A stretch of DNA of 64,000 nt from Oerskovia rustica (GTDB taxonomy: Bacteria > Actinomycetota > Actinomycetes > Actinomycetales > Cellulomonadaceae): NCBI RefSeq assembly GCF_014836555.1, contig NZ_JACSQQ010000007.1:89360-153359 (forward strand). The letters run 5' to 3'. The number at the start of each line of letters is the position of its first letter. Positions within the stretch are counted from its first letter, which is position 1. The translations under genes were made by a program, and so were the position numbers. This document shows positions 33,600 to 42,789 of the stretch, in pieces. The notes under the pieces are model-generated. The model saw nothing but the letters and a program-made list of their open reading frames with translations. It was not told the DNA's origin and did not search any database.

Positions 33600-36268
33600 T
33601 TCAGGCCTCGGCAGCGGCGGCACGGGCGGCATGGGGGCGTGCACCCGCGCGCATGCAACGTGCCGCCGCTGCGGTCGAGCGCCTGCGGGCCGACGGGATC
33701 TATCTCGCGCCTGTCCGGCACCACAGCCCGGCGTGCGCGCTCGCGGTCGGGGCGCTCGTCGAGGAGGTGCGGCCCGCCGTCGTGCTCGTCGAGGGGCCCG
33801 AGGAGTACGGGCGACTGCTGCCCGCGCTGCTCGACCCCCGCACGCGCCCGCCCGTCGCGGTCCTGAGCCTGGGCACCGAGGGCGGCGGCGCGGGCTTCTA
33901 CCCGCTCGCCGAGTTCTCGCCCGAGTGGGTGGCGCTGCGCACCGGGTCCCGTCTGGGCGCGGAGGTCGCGTTCGTCGACCTGTCGTGGGTCGCGCGTGCG
34001 GGCGACGAGCGGTCCGGCGACGCGCCCGGACGAGGTGTGCCCGACGACGGCGCGAGCGTCGAGGACGCGCCCGGCGGAGCCGACGACGCCCCGGGAGCCG
34101 ACGACGACGCGTTCGCCCGTACGCTCCAGTCCGAGCGCAACCTCGCGCACTCGCGGACGATCGCCGCGGTCGCCGAGCGCCTGGGGTGCCGCGACCACGA
34201 CGAGGTGTGGGACCACCTCTTCGAGGCGCGCACGAGCGAGCGGCTCGCGGACTGGCGCGAGCTCTTCGACGACGTGTTCGCATGGGCGGGGCTCGCACGC
34301 CTCGACTACGAGGAGGAGGTGCTCGACGCCGACGGGTCGCTCGCGCGCGAGGCCCTCATGTCGGCCCGGGTCGCCGAGCACCGGGCCCGGGTCGAGGGGC
34401 CGGTGGTCGTGGTGACCGGCGCGTTCCACACGCTCGCGCTCGTCGAGGCGCTCACGGGCGCGCCCGAGGGCGAGGCGGTCGTGCGCCGCCGTCCCGCCGG
34501 GGGCTACGGCCCGCCGACGTCGGCCGACGCCTGGCTCATCCGCTACGACCACGAGCGGCTCGACGGGCTGCGGGGCTACGGGGCGGGCATGCCGTCGCCC
34601 GGCTTCTACGAGCGTCTCTGGGCCGCGCACCGGGAGCCGGGTGGGCCGAGCGCGCTGGGTACGTCGCTGCTGGTCGACGTCGCCGCGGAGGCCACCGCGC
34701 GGGGGGCGCAGGTGAGCCTGGCCGAGATCGCGTCGGCGGCCGAGCAGGCGACCAGGCTCGCGGACCTGCGCGAGCGCCCGTGGCCTGGACGCACGGACCT
34801 CCTCGACGCGCTCACGTCGTGCTTCGTCAAGGACGACGGCGGGCTCGACGTGGGCATCGGGCGCCCGCTCGGGCAGGCGGTCGCCGAGGTGTTCGGAGGG
34901 CGTGCGCTCGGCGAGGTACCGCCCGGCACCGCGTCACCGCCGCTCGTGCAGCGCGCGAGGGAACGGGCCGAGGAGCTGCGTCTCGTGGTGACGGACTCGA
35001 CGCCGCGTCGCACGCGTCTCGACGCCCGCCGCACGCCCCGCCACCGGGAGCGCCGGGCGTTCCTGGCGCTCATGGACTTCGTCGGGAGCGGGTTCGCGCA
35101 CCAGGTCTCGGGGCCCGACCACGTCGCGGGGCGCGGCATGGGCCTCCTGATCGAGGAGTGGGAGTACGCCTGGACCCCCCTCGTCGAGGCGTCGCTGGTC
35201 GAGCTGTCGCACCAGGGTGCGACCCTCGAGGCCGTCGCGGTGCACCGCCTCCACCGCCTCGAGCACGAGCTCGCGACGACGGGTCGCTCGGCGCTCGGCG
35301 TGGCCCGCCTCGTGGCCCAGGCCGTCGTCGCGGGACTGTCGGAGCATCTCGACCGCCTGGTAGCGCTCCTGCGCTCGACGCTCGACGTCGACCCGTCGCT
35401 CGAGTCCGTCGTGGGCGGGCTGCACCGCCTCGTGGACCTGTGGGACGCGCGCGTCGAGCTGGGCCTGGAGGACCACGCGGACGACCTGCTGGACCTGCTC
35501 GACCACGGCCTCGCAACGGTCGCCTACCTCGTCCCGGGCCTCGGTGCGGTCGACGCGGACGCGGAACCTGCCGCCGTCGGGACGCTCGTCGCCCTGCGCG
35601 ACCTCCTGCGGGAGGCGGGCCGCGCCACGCCCGCACCCGTGCCCGACGGCGGTGCACACCCCCGCGGGGACGCGCCCCCGCCCGGCGGCGCCCTCACGCG
35701 CACGACGGGTCGGGCCGAACCCGTGCTCCGCGAGCTCGCCCGGCTCCGCGAGGACCGCGGCGCGGCCCCCGGCGTCCGGGGTGCGCTCGTGGCGCTCGCT
35801 GCGACCGAGGACGCTCTCGACGACGACGTCCTGGTCGCCGAGGTGCGTGCCCAGCTCAGCCCGGGCGCTGACCCGGTCGCCGTCGTCCGCTTCCTGGGCG
35901 GCCTGCTGCGCGTCGCCCCGGACCTCCTGCTGCACACCCCCGAGCTCTTCGACGCCGTCCACACCGGTCTCCGTGACCTCGACGGGGACGCGTTCCTGGC
36001 CGTGCTGCCGGACCTGCGCCGCGCGTTCACGTGGCTCAAGCCCGCCGAGACGCACCGGCTCGCGCAGCAGGTCGCGACGCGCACCGGCTCCCGGGCAGAG
36101 AGGATCGACGTGCACCTGGCCGCGACCGAGCAGGACCTCCGTGCGGGGCTCGCGCTCGAACGCGAGCTCGCCGCGATGCTCACGCGCGACGGGCTGGGCG
36201 CCTGGGGCTTCGGCGCGTCGCGGCACACCCCTGCCAACCCTCTGTCGGACCAGGAGAACCAGCCGTGA
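33590..36268 (+). CDS. DUF5682-family protein (YehM-like)
   Basis: This encodes 892 residues from a GTG with GGAG five bases upstream. The N-terminal ~300 residues hold the family motifs: PVRHHSPACALAV, VLVEGPEEY and, later, VVTGAFHTLALVEAL. This order (HH near the start, EGP, then GxxH) resembles the TraB/EreA/ChaN-like hydrolase superfamily, so a metal-dependent enzyme is possible. The rest is a long helical region. It sits between the AAA+ and VWA genes with overlaps of 10 and 4 bases. E. coli YehM is the counterpart. No biochemical role is known to me. Confidence 0.88.
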   Translation: MAVVQASAAAARAAWGRAPARMQRAAAAVERLRADGIYLAPVRHHSPACALAVGALVEEVRPAVVLVEGPEEYGRLLPALLDPRTRPPVAVLSLGTEGGGAGFYPLAEFSPEWVALRTGSRLGAEVAFVDLSWVARAGDERSGDAPGRGVPDDGASVEDAPGGADDAPGADDDAFARTLQSERNLAHSRTIAAVAERLGCRDHDEVWDHLFEARTSERLADWRELFDDVFAWAGLARLDYEEEVLDADGSLAREALMSARVAEHRARVEGPVVVVTGAFHTLALVEALTGAPEGEAVVRRRPAGGYGPPTSADAWLIRYDHERLDGLRGYGAGMPSPGFYERLWAAHREPGGPSALGTSLLVDVAAEATARGAQVSLAEIASAAEQATRLADLRERPWPGRTDLLDALTSCFVKDDGGLDVGIGRPLGQAVAEVFGGRALGEVPPGTASPPLVQRARERAEELRLVVTDSTPRRTRLDARRTPRHRERRAFLALMDFVGSGFAHQVSGPDHVAGRGMGLLIEEWEYAWTPLVEASLVELSHQGATLEAVAVHRLHRLEHELATTGRSALGVARLVAQAVVAGLSEHLDRLVALLRSTLDVDPSLESVVGGLHRLVDLWDARVELGLEDHADDLLDLLDHGLATVAYLVPGLGAVDADAEPAAVGTLVALRDLLREAGRATPAPVPDGGAHPRGDAPPPGGALTRTTGRAEPVLRELARLREDRGAAPGVRGALVALAATEDALDDDVLVAEVRAQLSPGADPVAVVRFLGGLLRVAPDLLLHTPELFDAVHTGLRDLDGDAFLAVLPDLRRAFTWLKPAETHRLAQQVATRTGSRAERIDVHLAATEQDLRAGLALERELAAMLTRDGLGAWGFGASRHTPANPLSDQENQP

Positions 36269-37431
36269 CCGTCCCGACCGCCCGCCCGGCGGCGACCGCC
36301 GATGAGCTCGAGGCCGCACGCCGCTGGCGGCTCGTCCTGGGCCGCTACGCCGCGCAGGAGCTTCCGCAGGACCCGTCCGACGCCGGAGTCGAGCGCGCGC
36401 TGCAGTACCTCTACGACCGCGAGTACGTCGAGCGCGGGCACCGCCTGGGCAAGGGGCCGGGCGGGCGTGGTGGTGGCGGGAGCCTCGACCCGTCGGCGCT
36501 CAAGGCGCTCGACTGGCTCGGCCAGGCTCGCACGCTGTTCCCGCGCGAGACGTTCGAGCGCATGCAGGTCGACGCCGTCAGCCGGTACCAGCTCACGGAC
36601 CTGCTCGCCGACCCGGAAGCGGCCGAGGCCCTCGAACCCAGCCGGGAGCTCGCGACCGCGCTGCTGCAGGTGCGCGGTCGCCTCGACGAGCGTGCCGCCG
36701 CCGGTCTCCGCACGGTCATCGCGCGCGTCGTGGAGGACATCGTGCGACGGCTGCGCCCGCAGTTCGCGACCGCGCTCACCGGCCGCAAGGACAGGTCGCG
36801 ACGCTCGATGCACAAGGTCAGCCAGAACTTCGACGGCAAGCGCACCCTCCGGGCCAACCTCTCGCGCTACGACCCGGAGTCCGGGCGACTGATCGTGCAG
36901 GACGTGCGGTTCGTGTCGCGGGCGCGACGCACGCTCACCTGGGAGGTCGTCCTGCTCGTCGACCAGTCGGGCTCCATGGCAGCCTCGCTGCTCTACAGCG
37001 CGGTGTGTGCGGGGATCATGTCGGCGCTGCCGGGGATCACGGTCCGGCTCGCGGTCTTCGACACGAACGTCGTCGACCTCTCGCACCTCGCGCACGACCC
37101 GGTCGCGGTCCTGCTGACGGCACAGCTGGGCGGAGGCACCGACATCGCGAAGGCGGTGCGCTACGCCGAGCAGCAGGTCACGAACCCGAGCCGCACGGTC
37201 GTGGTGCTCGTGAGCGACTTCGAGGAGGGCGGCTCGGTCACCCAGCTCCTCGCGGGCGTTCGCCGCCTCGCGGAGTCGGGCGTCCGGATGCTGGGGCTGG
37301 CGGCGCTGGACGAGGCCGCCGAGCCCGTCTACGACCACGGGACGGCCCGCCGCCTCGCCGAGTGCGGCATGCACGTCGCAGCCCTCACGCCCGACCGGTT
37401 CGCCGAGTGGCTCGGGGAGGTGCTCGTATGA
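36265..37431 (+). CDS. VWA-domain protein (YehP-like)
   Basis: This encodes 388 residues from a GTG overlapping the DUF5682 stop (GTGA), with AGGAG nine bases upstream. The first ~200 residues are helical. The von Willebrand A domain follows: MIDAS DQSGSMAAS, then GGGTDIAKAV and VSDFEEGG, so divalent-metal-dependent protein binding is expected. VWA proteins of this type partner with MoxR ATPases. E. coli YehP is the counterpart. It overlaps the SWIM gene by four bases. Confidence 0.92.
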   Translation: MTVPTARPAATADELEAARRWRLVLGRYAAQELPQDPSDAGVERALQYLYDREYVERGHRLGKGPGGRGGGGSLDPSALKALDWLGQARTLFPRETFERMQVDAVSRYQLTDLLADPEAAEALEPSRELATALLQVRGRLDERAAAGLRTVIARVVEDIVRRLRPQFATALTGRKDRSRRSMHKVSQNFDGKRTLRANLSRYDPESGRLIVQDVRFVSRARRTLTWEVVLLVDQSGSMAASLLYSAVCAGIMSALPGITVRLAVFDTNVVDLSHLAHDPVAVLLTAQLGGGTDIAKAVRYAEQQVTNPSRTVVVLVSDFEEGGSVTQLLAGVRRLAESGVRMLGLAALDEAAEPVYDHGTARRLAECGMHVAALTPDRFAEWLGEVLV

Positions 37432-39635
37432 CGCCGGGCTGGCTCGCGGTCTTCGCGGGATACGACGACGCCGCGCTCGTCGCGCTCGCCAACACCGGTC
37501 TGCTGCGGCGCGCCCGCAAGGACCTCGTGGCAGGCGACGTGTCGCTCACGTCGGAGTCCACGGTCGAGGTCGTGGTCGCGTGCGGGAGCGCGGTGGTGCG
37601 GCTCGGGCCCAAGGGGCCGGTGGCGGCGTCGTGCTCGTGCCCGACGGCGGGCGTGTGCCAGCACGTCGTCGCGGCGTGCCTGTGGGCCCGTGAGCGGGTG
37701 ACGGGCGGGACGTCGGGGGAGCCGGGATCGACCGCTGCGGTCGTGGACGGGCCGCGCTCCACGACCGCAGGCCGCGGTGCCGAGGACGCGGGCCCGCGCG
37801 ACCCCGCCGGCCCGCACGGGCCCGCCGAGCCCGCGCCGACCAGCGCCGACGCCGGTCGCGCCGTGGGCCCCGGCGCCGTCGACCGTGCGACCGCCCCGGA
37901 CGTCCTGGCCGACCTCCTCGCGCTCGAACCCGTCGCCGTGTGCCGGGCCGCGGGCAGGCCCGCGCTGCGCCGGGTCGTCGAACGGCTCCCGGCCGCGCTT
38001 CTCGCCGGGCTCGCGCAGGAAGGCCCGGGGGCACCGACCGCGTGCGAGGTCACGGCCGACGGCGCGCGGCTCACGATCGGGTGGACCGACGGCAGCGACA
38101 CCCCGACCCACGTCGTGTTCGTGGCCCCCGCGGGGTTCGCGGGCATGGTCGTCGCCGGTGCGCGCTCGGCCGGCGACCAGGGCGCAGCACGGCTCGAGGC
38201 CGTCGTCCGGGTCTTCGCCCGCGAGGGCAGGCCGTGGACGTGGCCCCACGAGATCGAGGTCGAACGCTCGGGCGAGCTGACCACCGCCCAGCGCGCGGGG
38301 ATCGAAGAGGTGAGCGCCGTCGTCGGGCACGTGGTCGACGCCGGGCTGTCCCACCTCGGTGCCGACGCCGCAGACACGCTGCGCGGGGCCGCGGCCCGCG
38401 CGCGGCTCGTCGGCCTGCTGCTGCTCCACCGGCTGCTGCTCGTCGCCGCAGGCCTCGTCGCGGGTCTCGCGTCGCGCGACGACGACGTGAGCGAGGCCGA
38501 CGCGCTCGGTGCCCTCGCCGAGGCGTGGGCGCTCGCGGCGGCGCTGCGGGACGCTCCCGTCGGGGCGCTCCCCGCCCTCCTGGGGGCACCGGTGCGCCGG
38601 ACCACCGACGCGGAACCCGGCGACGACCTTCCCGGCCGCCTCGTCCCGCTCGGCGTGCGGTGGTGGCGGGCACCGAGCGGCGCCCGCGGCCTGACGCTCA
38701 CGGCCTGGGACACGCGTCACGGGACGCTGAGGACCGCGACGGTCGCGCGGCCCTCGGGCGCGGACCCGACCTTCCGCCGCGACGTCGACCTGCCGCTGCT
38801 CTGGAAGGCGTCGGTCGCCGCGGCGTGCGCGGGTCCGTTCGAGCTCGCCGACGCCGAGATGCGGCCCGACGGGTCGATCAGCACGACCGCGCGCACGAGC
38901 CTCGTCCCCGGCGGGGGCTTCGACGTCGGTGAGCTGCGGGAGATCGCGCAGCACCTGGACGGGGTGACCACCGGGACGGTCGGGTTCGGACGGGCTCGGC
39001 GTCGCGTCCGGCTCGTGATGGTGCGCGAGACCGGGGCCGTCGGGGTCGACGAGGTCCGCCGCGACGTCACCTGGCCGGTCACGGCCGCCGACGGCGTCAC
39101 GCACGTCCTGCGCGTGGGCGTCGAGCACGAGCGCAGCGTCGAGGCGCTGCTGTCGGTCGTGGCGTCGCGCAAGCAGGTGGTCGCGGTCCTCGTCGAGCGC
39201 GACGCCTCGACGGGGGCGGACGAGCCCGTCGGAGTGTTCCTGCGGACGGGCCAGGGGAGCGTCGAGCTCTTCTCGCCGTCGATGTCCCCCGTGTTCCGCG
39301 CGGTGAGCTGGACCGCGCTGCGCCGACTGAGGGCCCGGATCGCGGCGCTGCACCGGGGCTCGACCGTCCATGTGGCCGAACCGGTCGCCCGTGGCCCGGT
39401 GGCACGCGTGTGCGAACCCGCGCTCGAGGTCGTGGACTCGCTCGGCGCGACCGGACGCCGCAGGCTCACCGCGCACCAGCAGAGCGTGCTCGGCGACCGT
39501 GCGCGGCTCGCCCACGACCTCGGGATGGTGACCGTGGGCCGCACGATCGAGGCGCTGACGACTGACGTGTCGACCTTCACGCTCCTGCGCGCACGTTTCG
39601 TGCTCGGACGAGCGGCGGCGCTCGCGGACGCCTAG
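37428..39635 (+). CDS. SWIM zinc-finger protein (YehQ-like)
   Basis: This encodes 735 residues from an ATG overlapping the VWA stop (ATGA). A SWIM zinc finger C-x-C-x5-C-x-H is at about residues 66-76 (CSCPTAGVCQHVVAA). The SWIM finger binds DNA or protein. The next ~100 residues are a low-complexity Ala/Pro/Gly linker and the remainder a long mixed region with no recognised domain. It is the last gene of the five-gene operon. E. coli YehQ is the counterpart. Confidence 0.88.
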   Translation: MTPGWLAVFAGYDDAALVALANTGLLRRARKDLVAGDVSLTSESTVEVVVACGSAVVRLGPKGPVAASCSCPTAGVCQHVVAACLWARERVTGGTSGEPGSTAAVVDGPRSTTAGRGAEDAGPRDPAGPHGPAEPAPTSADAGRAVGPGAVDRATAPDVLADLLALEPVAVCRAAGRPALRRVVERLPAALLAGLAQEGPGAPTACEVTADGARLTIGWTDGSDTPTHVVFVAPAGFAGMVVAGARSAGDQGAARLEAVVRVFAREGRPWTWPHEIEVERSGELTTAQRAGIEEVSAVVGHVVDAGLSHLGADAADTLRGAAARARLVGLLLLHRLLLVAAGLVAGLASRDDDVSEADALGALAEAWALAAALRDAPVGALPALLGAPVRRTTDAEPGDDLPGRLVPLGVRWWRAPSGARGLTLTAWDTRHGTLRTATVARPSGADPTFRRDVDLPLLWKASVAAACAGPFELADAEMRPDGSISTTARTSLVPGGGFDVGELREIAQHLDGVTTGTVGFGRARRRVRLVMVRETGAVGVDEVRRDVTWPVTAADGVTHVLRVGVEHERSVEALLSVVASRKQVVAVLVERDASTGADEPVGVFLRTGQGSVELFSPSMSPVFRAVSWTALRRLRARIAALHRGSTVHVAEPVARGPVARVCEPALEVVDSLGATGRRRLTAHQQSVLGDRARLAHDLGMVTVGRTIEALTTDVSTFTLLRARFVLGRAAALADA

Positions 39636-39921
39636 CGCAGGGCGGTCACCGTCAGGGGCGAGGGTGGTGAATCCGCACCTCGCAGAGTTCTGGTCATTTT
39701 CGTCACAGCATTTTCGGTGCCGTGAAGTGCATTCTTCGTTGCCCGAGGCGATGTGAAGATGGCGTGGTGGACCTGTCGATGTTCTGTTTGCACCTCAAAG
39801 GTCGACGAATTGTGCGCATAGTGTCCTGCGGGCCGGACGGGGGAAGACGTATCCGGCCGGGAGGATTCGGTACGCCGATTCTTCTGCCATGTGTGACCGA
39901 TACCTGTGATCGGAGTTCCGT
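39636..39921. promoter_or_regulatory. Lower-GC leader of the carbonic anhydrase gene
   Basis: This 286-base gap is clearly less GC-rich than its neighbours and has AT-rich patches (GTCATTTTCGTCAC, GACGAATTGTGCGC). It ends with ATACCTGTGAT at 39900-39910 and a GGAG before the ATG. The same 11 bases occur at 40919-40929, upstream of the polymerase gene, so a common regulator or promoter is possible. No gene was seen. Confidence 0.35.
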
Positions 39922-40776
39922 ATGACGAAGTACGCAGCTTTCTACGTTCCCTTGACCGCCGCGGCGCTCGCCCTGACGGGCGGCGTCTCCGCGTGGGCGG
40001 CGCCCGCGAGCGCACCCACGAGCGCGATCGCCGCGGCGAGCATCTCGACGGGCACTCTCGAGCTCGCGGCGCCCGGTGGCGGATGGTCCTACGAAGGGGC
40101 CACCGGCCCTGAGCACTGGGGCGAGATCGCCTCGACGTGCGCCTCGACGCCGACGAGCAAGCAGTCGCCCGTCGACATCCCGCTGCGCTCCCTCACGGAG
40201 AGCCGCAAGGTCAAGGCTCCCGTGCTCGACTACGAGCGCGCCGCGTTCACGGTCCGCGACACCGGGGAGACCATCCAGGCCGACCTGACCACGGTCGGCC
40301 CCAACGCCATCACGCTCGACGGGACCCGCTACGAGCTCCGGCAGTTCCACCTGCACACCCCGAGCGAGCACACGATCGACGGCGAGCCGGCTGCGATGGA
40401 GCTCCATCTGGTGCACCAGAGCGCCGAGGGCAAGCTTGCGGCGCTCGGGGTGCTGTTCGAGCTCGGCCGGGAGAACGCTGCTCTCGCCGGCTTCTTCGAC
40501 GCGATCCCGGCGGCCGCCGGGGCGACGTCGTCGGTCGCGCCCCAGCCGGTCCAGATCAACCCGGCTCACCTGGTGCCCGCGTGGTCGGACCTGATCCGCT
40601 ACGACGGGTCGCTGACGACGCCGCCGTGCAGCGAGGGCGTGCTCTGGAGCGTCTACGAGCGTCCTCGGACGATCTCGAAGTCGCAGCTCGGCGCCTTCAC
40701 CGCGGTGCACCCGGAGAACAGTCGTCCGGTGCAGCCGCTCAACGGCAGGAGCCTGTTCGAGGTCGACGTGGACTGA
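39922..40776 (+). CDS. Secreted alpha-carbonic anhydrase
   Basis: This encodes 284 residues from an ATG preceded by GGAG. A signal peptide (Lys3, hydrophobic VPLTAAALALTGGVSAWA, AxA cleavage region) comes first. The alpha-CA domain follows with the three zinc His (QFHLHTPSEH and ELHLVH), the typical WGEI and SPVDI segments and the TTPPCSEGV loop. It interconverts carbon dioxide and bicarbonate outside the membrane. It has its own strong terminator and is not obviously part of an operon. Confidence 0.93.
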   Translation: MTKYAAFYVPLTAAALALTGGVSAWAAPASAPTSAIAAASISTGTLELAAPGGGWSYEGATGPEHWGEIASTCASTPTSKQSPVDIPLRSLTESRKVKAPVLDYERAAFTVRDTGETIQADLTTVGPNAITLDGTRYELRQFHLHTPSEHTIDGEPAAMELHLVHQSAEGKLAALGVLFELGRENAALAGFFDAIPAAAGATSSVAPQPVQINPAHLVPAWSDLIRYDGSLTTPPCSEGVLWSVYERPRTISKSQLGAFTAVHPENSRPVQPLNGRSLFEVDVD

Positions 40777-40796
40777 CGCCTCGTCCGGCTGGAAAG

Positions 40797-40839
40797 GCGT
40801 CCGGTCTCCGACTTCTTGTCGGCGGCCGGACGCTTTTTT
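40797..40839 (+). terminator. Rho-independent terminator of the carbonic anhydrase gene
   Basis: GCGTCCGG (40797-40804) pairs with CCGGACGC (40826-40833), with further partial pairing in between, and is followed by six T (40834-40839). This is the clearest classical terminator in the window. Confidence 0.9.
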
Positions 40840-40977
40840 CGTCGGATCCGAAGGTGGAAATGAGAACTCTCTCATGAGGGGCCGGATTTCTGGTTCCGCC
40901 GTTCAGGAATTGCCGACAATACCTGTGATGATGACGGCGCGTATCTGTGGCCCCGGCAGGCGGGCTGCGACGCCCCG

Positions 40978-42780
40978 ATGTCAGACCCTCACGGCAGACT
41001 CCGGGGCGTGTACTCGGTCCCGCTCCGCACGTCGTCCGCCGACCCTGGCGTCGTCGACGTCGAGGACCTCGACCCCCACGGCGGTCGGCTGCACCCCGCC
41101 TCGCGCCGCACGACCTGGCCGGGTGCCGCCCTCGAGCAGCCCGTCCCCCCGGACCCGAGCCCCGCGGTGGCCACGGCCACCCCCGGCGCACCGCAGGTCG
41201 CGACGCCCACGACCCGCTGGGTGCTCGACGACACCAACCTCTGGTACCCGGCCGCCCTCGCAGGGGGCCTGCGCGTCGAGCGCGCGCACGACCTGCGCCT
41301 GACCCGGGCCATCCTGCGGCGATCGGTCCTCACGACGGGCACGCGCCTGGCGCAGGGGCCGCGCGACGCCTGGGACGACATGCACCCGGTCCCCACGGCC
41401 CCCGTCCCGGGCATCGAACGCCCGGACGCGCTCTTCGACCTCGGCGACCGGCGGGCCGTCACCCCACCCGACCCCGTGGGGGAGCTGCGCCGACAGCTCG
41501 AGGCGGTCGCGACGTCGTCGGGCCCGGGGCGGCTGCGGCTGCTGATCGCCGCCGAGTCCGCGGGCGCACTCGTGGCCGCCGAGATGAGCCACGCCGGACT
41601 GCCCTGGCGCGAGGACCTCCACGACGCGATGCTCACCGGCATCCTGGGCGCGCGGCCGCCGCTCGGGCTGAGGCCCGCGCGGCTCGAGGCCCTCGCCGAG
41701 CGCGTGCGGTCGGCGCTCGACGCGCCTGCGCTCAACCCTGACTCGGCCCCCGAGCTCCTCAAGGCCCTCGAGTACGCGGGCGTCGGCGTGAAGTCGACCC
41801 GCAAGTGGGACCTCGAACGCGTCGACCACCCCGTCGTCGCGCCGCTTCTCGAGTACAAGAAGCTCAGCCGCCTCCTGACCGCCAACGGCTGGAACTGGCT
41901 CGACACGTGGGTGCGGGACGGCCGCTTCCGGCCCGAGTACGTCGTCGGGGGAGTCGTGACCGGGCGCTGGGCCGCGAACGGCGGGGGAGCGCTCCAGCTC
42001 CCGCACCAGGTCCGCTCCGCCGTGGTCGCGGACCCCGGGTGGAAGCTCGTCGTCGCCGACGCCGCACAGCTCGAGCCCCGCGTGCTCGCAGGGCTCTCGG
42101 GCGACCTCGTCATGGCCGAGGCGGGGCGCGGGGGTGACATGTACCAGGGCATCGTCGACACGGGTGCGGTCGAGACGCGTGCCCAGGCCAAGATCGGCAT
42201 GCTCGGCGCCATGTACGGCGGGACGACGGGCGAGAGCGGGCGCATGCTCCCACGGCTCGCGAAGGCGTTCCCACGCGCGCTCGACCTCGTCGAGCAGGCC
42301 GCACGGGCGGGCGAGCGCGGAGAGATCGTCACCACGCGCCTCGGCCGGAGCTCGCCCCCGCCCGGATCAGGCTGGGACGAGACGCAGGGCAGCGCGTACG
42401 ACGAGTCCGCGTCGAGCGACGCACAGTCCCGCGCCCGCAGCCAGACCCGTGCCTGGGGCCGGTTCACCCGGAACTTCGTGGTGCAGGGGACGGCCGCCGA
42501 GTGGGCGCTGTGCTGGATGGCGTCGCTGCGCGGGCGCCTCGCCGCGATGCCCCGGGCGGCGACGCCCGGGCTGGCCCCCGTCCCTTTCACCGAGCAGCCG
42601 CACATGGTCTTCTTCCTGCACGACGAGATCATCGTGCACGCTCCCGCCGAGCTCGCCGAGCAGGTCGCGGGCGAGATCCGGGCCGCGGGCACCGAGGCCG
42701 GGAAGCTCCTCTTCGGCGACTTCCCGGTCGACTTCCCGCTCACGGTCGCGATCGTCGACGACTACTCGCAGGCGAAGTAG
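40978..42780 (+). CDS. Family A DNA polymerase with degenerate exonuclease-like N-terminus
   Basis: This encodes 600 residues, much shorter than PolA (~900). Polymerase motif A (VVADAAQLEPRVLAGLSGD) keeps the metal Asp but reads DAAQLEPR where PolA has DYSQIELR. Motif B (RAQAKIGMLGAMYGG) and motif C (FLHDEIIVHAP) are present. The N-terminal half corresponds to an exonuclease-like domain in annotated actinobacterial homologues (bifunctional 3'-5' exonuclease/DNA polymerase), but the exonuclease carboxylates are not evident. A distinct repair or lesion-bypass polymerase is inferred. Not obviously part of an operon. Confidence 0.85.
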   Translation: MSDPHGRLRGVYSVPLRTSSADPGVVDVEDLDPHGGRLHPASRRTTWPGAALEQPVPPDPSPAVATATPGAPQVATPTTRWVLDDTNLWYPAALAGGLRVERAHDLRLTRAILRRSVLTTGTRLAQGPRDAWDDMHPVPTAPVPGIERPDALFDLGDRRAVTPPDPVGELRRQLEAVATSSGPGRLRLLIAAESAGALVAAEMSHAGLPWREDLHDAMLTGILGARPPLGLRPARLEALAERVRSALDAPALNPDSAPELLKALEYAGVGVKSTRKWDLERVDHPVVAPLLEYKKLSRLLTANGWNWLDTWVRDGRFRPEYVVGGVVTGRWAANGGGALQLPHQVRSAVVADPGWKLVVADAAQLEPRVLAGLSGDLVMAEAGRGGDMYQGIVDTGAVETRAQAKIGMLGAMYGGTTGESGRMLPRLAKAFPRALDLVEQAARAGERGEIVTTRLGRSSPPPGSGWDETQGSAYDESASSDAQSRARSQTRAWGRFTRNFVVQGTAAEWALCWMASLRGRLAAMPRAATPGLAPVPFTEQPHMVFFLHDEIIVHAPAELAEQVAGEIRAAGTEAGKLLFGDFPVDFPLTVAIVDDYSQAK

Positions 42781-42789
42781 CGCGGTCGG

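Noticed and set aside
33512-37374. Long minus-strand open frames opposite the DUF5682 and VWA genes
   Set aside because: Same reason: antisense shadows in a GC-rich genome, without recognisable domains or start signals.
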